From assembly GCF_016924655.1 (NCBI RefSeq), contig NZ_JAFFJU010000001.1, positions 620,001 through 684,000 on the forward strand: DNA of 64,000 bases. The letters are read 5' to 3'. The stretch's first letter is position 1. Every line of letters begins with the position of its first letter. A program made the position numbers and the translations under genes. This DNA is from Sphingomonas arenae. GTDB lineage: Bacteria; Pseudomonadota; Alphaproteobacteria; Sphingomonadales; Sphingomonadaceae. Positions 59,346 through 64,000 of this stretch are shown one piece after another. Below the pieces are notes generated by a model. That model searched no databases. It saw nothing but the letters and a program-made list of their open reading frames with translations, and was not told the DNA's origin.

Positions 59346-60932
59346 TCAGCCTCGCCGAAGCTCGCTTCGCCTGAGCTTTCCCGTTGCAGTCTTCGGCAGT
59401 TCGGCAACGAATTCGATGAGGCGGGGGTATTTGTAGGGCGCGATGGCCTGTTTTACGAAGGCCTGCAGCTCCTCGATCAGCGCGTCGGAGGGCTCCGCGC
59501 CGGCGCCCAGCACCACGAACGCCTTCACTTTCTGTCCGCGTTCCTCGCAGAGAACTCCGACCACCGCACACTCGGCGACCGCGGGATGTCCGAGCAGGGC
59601 ATTCTCAACCTCGGGTGCACCGATGTTGTAACCTGAGCTGACGATCATGTCGTCGCTTCGAGCCATGTACCAGAAGTAGCCATTGCCATCCCGGCAGTAG
59701 GTGTCGCCCGTGACGTTCCAGCCGTTCTTGACGTAATCCCGCTGGCGATCGTCGGCGAGGTAGCGGCAGCCGGTCGGACCCTTGATCGCAAGGCATCCCG
59801 GACCTTCGCCGGCGATCTCGCAGCCTGTCGTGTCGAGCAGCGCCGCGATGTAGCCCGGAACGGCGCGGCCGGTCGCGCCTGGGCGGATGTCCTCGCCGCT
59901 CGCCGAGATGAAGATGTGCATCATCTCGGTCGAGCCGATGCCGTCTATGATGCGGATGCCGGTACGTTGCTCCCATGCGCCAAACGTGGCTTTGGGCAGG
60001 TGCTCACCGGCCGAGATGCAGGTGTTGAGGGTCTTCAGTGCCTCGCCGAGCGCCGGGCTCGAGAGCATCGCCTTGTAGGCCGTCGGTGCAGTCGCGAGGT
60101 GCGTGACACCGTGCCGAGCGATGGCTTCAAGCATAGCGGGTGGATTGGCTTGTTCGAGCGTCGCGGCGGCCGCGCCGGCCCGGAGAGGGAACAGCAGGGT
60201 CGCCCCAAGACCGAACGTGAACGCGATCGGCGCCGACGTGAGGATTACGTCCCCCGGCGCCATGCCCACGACGTGCTTCGCAAAGGTGTCGCAGGGCGCA
60301 AGGACATCGCGGTGGAAATGCACGCAGCCCTTCGGCGCGCCTGTCGTGCCGCTGGTGAACGCGATCAGCGCAGGATCGTCACGGCCGGTCTCCATAGGCG
60401 GAAGGGGCGCAAGCGGCCCCGTACGCGTCTCAAGCTCGCCTCGGCCATGGTCGCCGTCATACTTGATGACGTGCTTGACGAAGCGCGTCTGCTCCACGGC
60501 CTCGCGGAGATCTCCGATGAAGCGGCTATCGCATAGAACGTGGCTGACCTCGGCCTTGTCGATGACAGTCGCGATCTCTCCCGGCCGAAGGAGCGGCATG
60601 GTTGCGACCACCACTCCACCGGCCTTGAGCACGGCCAGCCAGGCCGCGAAAAGCGTGTACGTGTTGGGCCCGCGCAGTAGCACCCGATTACCGGGTATCA
60701 GACCGTGTTCCACGACCAGTAGCCGAGCAATCCGACCCGAGAACTCGTCGAGGTCCGCATAGGTCCAACGCCCCAAATCATTCACGACGGCCAGCGCTTC
60801 GGGCGCACCGCCCTTCAGCAGCTCCGCCGCCGCGTTCAGGCAATCAGGATAGTGCAATTCCGGCAAGTCGAAGCGGAACTCGGGTAGAAGCTCCGGAGGA
60901 GGCAGGCGCTGTTCGACGAAGCGGTCCCTCAT
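59346..60932 (-). CDS. Benzoate-CoA-ligase-family AMP-forming ligase (probable 2-aminobenzoate-CoA ligase)
   Basis: A 528-residue acyl-activating enzyme. AMP-binding motifs: LIAFTSGTTGAPKGCVHFHR (P-loop like), GIGSTEMMHIFISA (A5), VTGDTYCRDGNGYFWYMARS (A7-A8 aspartate), and the C-terminal catalytic lysine in LPKTATGKLRRSELRR. Sequence style (PELHYPDCLNAAAELL, HVVGMAPGDVILTSAPIAFT) fits benzoate/2-aminobenzoate-CoA ligases. It should activate an aromatic acid to its CoA ester for the coupled downstream enzymes. ATG 60932 overlaps the RidA stop. Its stop abuts that of pccA. Confidence 0.85.
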   Translation of the reverse strand: MRDRFVEQRLPPPELLPEFRFDLPELHYPDCLNAAAELLKGGAPEALAVVNDLGRWTYADLDEFSGRIARLLVVEHGLIPGNRVLLRGPNTYTLFAAWLAVLKAGGVVVATMPLLRPGEIATVIDKAEVSHVLCDSRFIGDLREAVEQTRFVKHVIKYDGDHGRGELETRTGPLAPLPPMETGRDDPALIAFTSGTTGAPKGCVHFHRDVLAPCDTFAKHVVGMAPGDVILTSAPIAFTFGLGATLLFPLRAGAAAATLEQANPPAMLEAIARHGVTHLATAPTAYKAMLSSPALGEALKTLNTCISAGEHLPKATFGAWEQRTGIRIIDGIGSTEMMHIFISASGEDIRPGATGRAVPGYIAALLDTTGCEIAGEGPGCLAIKGPTGCRYLADDRQRDYVKNGWNVTGDTYCRDGNGYFWYMARSDDMIVSSGYNIGAPEVENALLGHPAVAECAVVGVLCEERGQKVKAFVVLGAGAEPSDALIEELQAFVKQAIAPYKYPRLIEFVAELPKTATGKLRRSELRRG

Positions 60933-61321
60933 TCCGGCACCACCGCGGTCGCTTCGATCTCGACCTTGGCATGGGCCTCCACCAGCCGCACCACTTCGAC
61001 CAGGGCCATTGCGGGATAATGCGGCCCCATGACCGCTTTCCATGCAGCCCCGATTTCCGCCAGGCTCTCTTGGTATTCCGCGATACTGGTGACGTAGCAG
61101 GTCAGCCGCGCGATGTTCTGTGGACCTGCACCATCGCAAGCCAGGATCGCCAGAACATTACGCAGCGTTTGGGCGAACTGACCTGCAAGGGTTTCGCTCG
61201 TGAAGCGCTCCTGCTCGTCCCAGCCAACCACTCCGGACGTGAAGATCACGCGTCCGCGCGCAGCCATGCCATTGCTGTAGCCCTTCGGCCGCGGCCACCC
61301 GGACGGGAGCAGCGTCTTCAT
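60929..61321 (-). CDS. RidA family protein
   Basis: A 130-residue YjgF/YER057c/UK114 fold protein: SNGMAARGRVIFTSGVVGWD, GQFAQTLRNVLAILACDGAG, ARLTCYVTSIAEYQESLAEI, and ALVEVVRLVEAHAKVEIEAT with the conserved Arg/Glu region. RidA proteins hydrolyse enamine/imine intermediates. In this operon it could remove ammonia from an amino-cyclohexene-carbonyl-CoA intermediate (inference). ATG 61321 overlaps the dehydrogenase stop and its own stop overlaps the ligase start (ATGA both). Confidence 0.87.
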   Translation of the reverse strand: MKTLLPSGWPRPKGYSNGMAARGRVIFTSGVVGWDEQERFTSETLAGQFAQTLRNVLAILACDGAGPQNIARLTCYVTSIAEYQESLAEIGAAWKAVMGPHYPAMALVEVVRLVEAHAKVEIEATAVVPE

Positions 61322-62433
61322 GCGTGTGCGCACTTCAGCAGATCGCAGGCGATGATCTGCCGCTGAACTTCGCTCGCGCCTTCGTATATCCGTAGCGCTC
61401 GGATCTCCCGGTAGAGTTCTTCCACTTTCGCACCCACCGTCACGCCCAAACCGCCGTGCAATTGAACCGCCATATCGATGACTTTCTGAGCGGATTCCGT
61501 GGCATTGAGCTTGGCCATCGCGGCGGTCCGGCGGTCGGAAGCGCCGCTGTCCTGAGCCCATGCCGCGCGGGCGATCAGCAACGCGGCCGCATCGTTCAAG
61601 GTCGCCATCTCTGCTAGGTTGGCCTGCGTAACGGCATTGTCCGCGAGCACACCCGCACCCAGCTTTCGCGTCGCACTGAAGCGCAAAGCTTCGTCCAGTG
61701 CCCGCCGTCCCAGCCCCAGTGCAGCCGCAGCGACGCTGACTCGGAAGCGCGTCAGCGTCTGCATTGCGACGCGAAAGCCTTGACCCGGCGCTCCGATGAG
61801 TTGCGCGCGCACGCGTTCAAACCGCATTCGGGCAAGCGGGTGCGGCGCAATGACCTCGATGCGCTCCGATACGGAAAGGCCGGGGTCGTCTCCGCGGACG
61901 ATGAAGGCCGAAATGCCGCCATGACCCTCGCCGCCGCTACGGGCGAAAACGGTGAGGAGGTCGGCGATGGTTCCGTTTGAGATGTAGCTCTTCTCTCCGC
62001 TCAGCAGCCAACCGTCAGCATCTTCCTCCGCGCGCATGGCGATGTTGGCCGCGTCGGAGCCCGTGTCCGGTTCCGTCAATGCGAAGGCCGCTATCGCGTC
62101 ACCTGCTGCCACCTTGGGCAGCCACAAGGCCCTCTGCTCGGGTGAACCTGCAATCGCGATCGCGCCCGACCCGAGACCCTGCATCGCAAAGGCGAAATCC
62201 GCGAGGCCTGAGTGCCATGCAAGCGTCGCACGGGCGACTGCCAGACTCCGCACGTCGGGTTCGACGCAAGGCTGCAGATGTCCTGCCGCGCCTAGTGAGC
62301 GGACCAGACCCCGACAGGCGCTGTCGACGTCCTCACGATGAGCGAAGTCCTGCTGCCCGCACCAGCCTCCCAGCCGCTCCGCCAGCGCACGATGGCGAGG
62401 TTCGAAGAACGGCCAGGACAGCCAGTCAGTCAC
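61318..62433 (-). CDS. Acyl-CoA dehydrogenase
   Basis: A 371-residue FAD enzyme. Signatures are [40 protein letters not shown], the helical C-terminal domain [40 protein letters not shown] and [20 protein letters not shown]. It introduces or removes a C=C bond next to the CoA thioester in the pathway shared with its neighbours. GTG 62433 was chosen because it overlaps the hydratase stop by 8 bp and gives normal family length; the open frame to 62661 would lie inside the hydratase gene. Confidence 0.9.
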   Translation of the reverse strand: MTDWLSWPFFEPRHRALAERLGGWCGQQDFAHREDVDSACRGLVRSLGAAGHLQPCVEPDVRSLAVARATLAWHSGLADFAFAMQGLGSGAIAIAGSPEQRALWLPKVAAGDAIAAFALTEPDTGSDAANIAMRAEEDADGWLLSGEKSYISNGTIADLLTVFARSGGEGHGGISAFIVRGDDPGLSVSERIEVIAPHPLARMRFERVRAQLIGAPGQGFRVAMQTLTRFRVSVAAAALGLGRRALDEALRFSATRKLGAGVLADNAVTQANLAEMATLNDAAALLIARAAWAQDSGASDRRTAAMAKLNATESAQKVIDMAVQLHGGLGVTVGAKVEELYREIRALRIYEGASEVQRQIIACDLLKCAHA

Positions 62434-63235
62434 CTTGGAACTCCGGGGGGCGTTTGGCGGAGAAAGCCTCGTACGCCCGGCGGAAGTCGTTGGTTTCCAT
62501 GCACTCGGCCTGGACCTCCGCCTCCGCATCGATGGCTTCGTCGATCGACAGGTGCCACTCCGCATCGAGCTGCCGCTTGGTGATCTCGTGCGCCAGGCTC
62601 GGGCCGGCAGCGAGGCTGCGAGCGAGCGTCTGCGCGTGCGCCAGCGGATCGTCAGTGACACGGTTCCAGAATCCCCAGCGCTCCCCTTCCTCCGCGCTCA
62701 TCGACCGCCCGGTGAACAGCAACTCCGCCGCTCGGCCGTGACCAATGATCCGGGGCAGGATCGCACAAGCGCCCATGTCGGCGCCGGACAGGCCGACGCG
62801 AGTGAACAGGAAAGCGGCCTTTGCGTTCGGTGCGGCGATTCGCAGGTCGCTGGCCATGGCCAGAATTGCACCGGCTCCGGCACACACACCTTCGACGGCG
62901 GCCACGACAGGCTGCGGACAGGCTCGGACCGCCTTGACCACGTCGCCGGTCATACGGGTGAACTCGAGCAGGCCGCTTCGGTCCATATGGGTCAGGGGGC
63001 CGATGATCTCATGGACGTCACCGCCTGAGCAAAAGTTGCCTCCCGCGCCCGTGAGGACCAGCGCCTTCACCGTCCTGGTAAACTCCAGCTGGCGGAAGAG
63101 GTCGCGCAGCTCGGCGTAGCTATCGAATGTCAGAGGGTTCTTCCGCTCTGGCCGGTTCAAAGTGATGGTGCCGACCTCGTCCGCGAACGACCAGAGGAAG
63201 TGCGACGGCTCCAGCGAACGCGGATCGAGGGTCAT
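62426..63235 (-). CDS. Enoyl-CoA hydratase/isomerase family protein
   Basis: A 269-residue crotonase: [20 protein letters not shown], the CoA-binding oxyanion segment [40 protein letters not shown] and [20 protein letters not shown]. The last usually has a catalytic glutamate; here the aspartate/serine-containing GLSGADMG variant is seen, as in ring-CoA hydratases. ATG 63235 overlaps the SDR stop by 4 bp. It acts with the coupled dehydrogenases on a CoA-bound intermediate. Confidence 0.9.
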   Translation of the reverse strand: MTLDPRSLEPSHFLWSFADEVGTITLNRPERKNPLTFDSYAELRDLFRQLEFTRTVKALVLTGAGGNFCSGGDVHEIIGPLTHMDRSGLLEFTRMTGDVVKAVRACPQPVVAAVEGVCAGAGAILAMASDLRIAAPNAKAAFLFTRVGLSGADMGACAILPRIIGHGRAAELLFTGRSMSAEEGERWGFWNRVTDDPLAHAQTLARSLAAGPSLAHEITKRQLDAEWHLSIDEAIDAEAEVQAECMETNDFRRAYEAFSAKRPPEFQGD

Positions 63236-63993
63236 GCGGTGGTCCCCCCATCTACTGTTACGCAGGCTCCCGTGACGGATCGTGCGTCAGGGTGGCACAG
63301 ATAGAGGATGGCGTGCGCCACTTGCTCGGCCGTGACCAGCCGGCCATTCGCGTTCAGCGCGGCGAGACTCGCCCGGGCCTCGTCCTGGCTCCGGCGCGTC
63401 ACCCGCGCGATCCGGGCGGCGCTTTCGTCCACCATTGGCGTGTCCACGAAGGCGGGGCAAACCGCGTTGACAGTGAGGTTCGTCTTCGCAAACTCCAGCG
63501 CGAGGCTCTTTGTCAGGCCGACCGCCCCGTGCTTGGATGCGACATAAGGTGCTGCGTATGCTGCTCCCCGGAGGCCCGCCACGGACGCCACGATCACCAG
63601 CCGCTTGTCCTCGCCTTGGAGCAGGTCCGGGAGCGCCAGCTGTGCCCCGTCGAACAGCCCCGTCAGGTTCGTCGCGATGATCCGATCCCAGGTCTCACGC
63701 GGCGTACGCTGAAAGGGGGCGCTGTCGCCAACCCCTGCATTGAGGATGACGAGATCAAGCGGGCCGTTCACCTCCCGCGCCTCGGCGAAAGCTTCTTCCT
63801 GCGAAGCCCGATCTGAAACGTCGCACGGTATCGCGGTCCCTTTCACCTCCGCAGCCACGGCTTCCAATGGCTCGCGTCGGCGGCCGAGAAGCGAAAGGCG
63901 AGCGCCCTCTGCTGCCAAGGCGCGTGCCGCGGCGGCGCCAATGCCGGTGCCCCCACCGGTGATGAGTGCGTGTCTCCCGTCGGCCCAGCCCAT
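63232..63993 (-). CDS. SDR-family 3-hydroxyacyl-CoA dehydrogenase-like oxidoreductase
   Basis: A 253-residue [27 protein letters not shown] in [18 protein letters not shown], catalytic serine in [20 protein letters not shown], YxxxK in [17 protein letters not shown], and the C-terminal [15 protein letters not shown]. It is the first gene in view of a five-gene coupled operon (SDR, hydratase, acyl-CoA dehydrogenase, RidA, ligase). ATG 63993 lies 7 bp from the window end, so a longer N-terminus or further upstream operon genes cannot be excluded. Confidence 0.9.
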   Translation of the reverse strand: MGWADGRHALITGGGTGIGAAAARALAAEGARLSLLGRRREPLEAVAAEVKGTAIPCDVSDRASQEEAFAEAREVNGPLDLVILNAGVGDSAPFQRTPRETWDRIIATNLTGLFDGAQLALPDLLQGEDKRLVIVASVAGLRGAAYAAPYVASKHGAVGLTKSLALEFAKTNLTVNAVCPAFVDTPMVDESAARIARVTRRSQDEARASLAALNANGRLVTAEQVAHAILYLCHPDARSVTGACVTVDGGTTA

Positions 63994-64000
63994 CGATGCT

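Overview
The window is high-GC DNA packed with genes from an alphaproteobacterium, most likely a member of the Sphingomonadaceae. Markers for this are a SciP/DUF1153 cell-cycle regulator, an ATP12-type F1 chaperone, a PEPxxWA-CTERM protein, a DUF4893 lipoprotein, class I PHA synthase with a phasin, and the two short palindromic repeat families that are scattered through sphingomonad genomes. There is one tRNA (Glu, UUC), no rRNA and no CRISPR. Most genes are chained by 4-bp ATGA/GTGA overlaps, so many starts are fixed by context.

Layout. 1-4.4 kb: end of an APC permease, Nudix hydrolase, mnmA, sciP, two GlsB-type stress membrane proteins around a SIMPL-domain protein. 4.5-8.9 kb: an RND efflux adaptor/permease pair behind a sigma70-like promoter with an inverted repeat between -35 and -10. 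8.9-13.7 kb: a coupled housekeeping chain (DUF445, GNAT, RluA pseudouridine synthase, HAD phosphatase, small membrane protein, ATP12). 13.7-23.3 kb: gmk, phasin, clpS, murA, an exported amidohydrolase, rarD, phaC and a TRIC-type channel. 23.3-26.3 kb: a TIR-TM-TPR protein overlapping a PEP-CTERM protein gene. 26.4-32.6 kb: DUF2721, lipoprotein, glpX, two bacterial PH-domain membrane proteins, recJ and a probably damaged K+ channel gene.

32.64-42.86 kb looks like an old integrated element. It begins at tRNA-Glu, whose 3' end is repeated imperfectly (16/18) at 42843-42860. Pairs of GTACGAA motifs lie about 60 nt inside each end, and a decayed tyrosine-recombinase C-terminus lies just inside the left end. 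Its cargo is a MASE1 histidine kinase/FixJ-type regulator pair, a LuxR-type regulator and a chaperone-usher pilus operon (subunit, two chaperones, usher, two further SCPU-like subunits).

43.0-51.0 kb: an incomplete flagellar set (fliN, fliO / flgC, fliE, fliQ, fliR, flhB), then sdhC-sdhD-sdhA without sdhB, and a soluble methyl-accepting protein. 51.1-54.5 kb: SDR, subclass-B3-like metallo-beta-lactamase, prmA, a small membrane protein and a Panacea-domain (antitoxin-like) protein. 54.7-59.3 kb: propionyl-CoA to succinyl-CoA genes (methylmalonyl-CoA mutase, biotin carboxylase subunit). Each of these two enzyme genes carries an in-frame insertion of a different palindromic repeat. 59.3-64 kb: five coupled genes (SDR, enoyl-CoA hydratase, acyl-CoA dehydrogenase, RidA, benzoate-CoA-ligase-type AMP ligase) whose content matches 2-aminobenzoyl-CoA degradation clusters.

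All functional calls come from reading the sequence and from recalled family knowledge; no database search was run.
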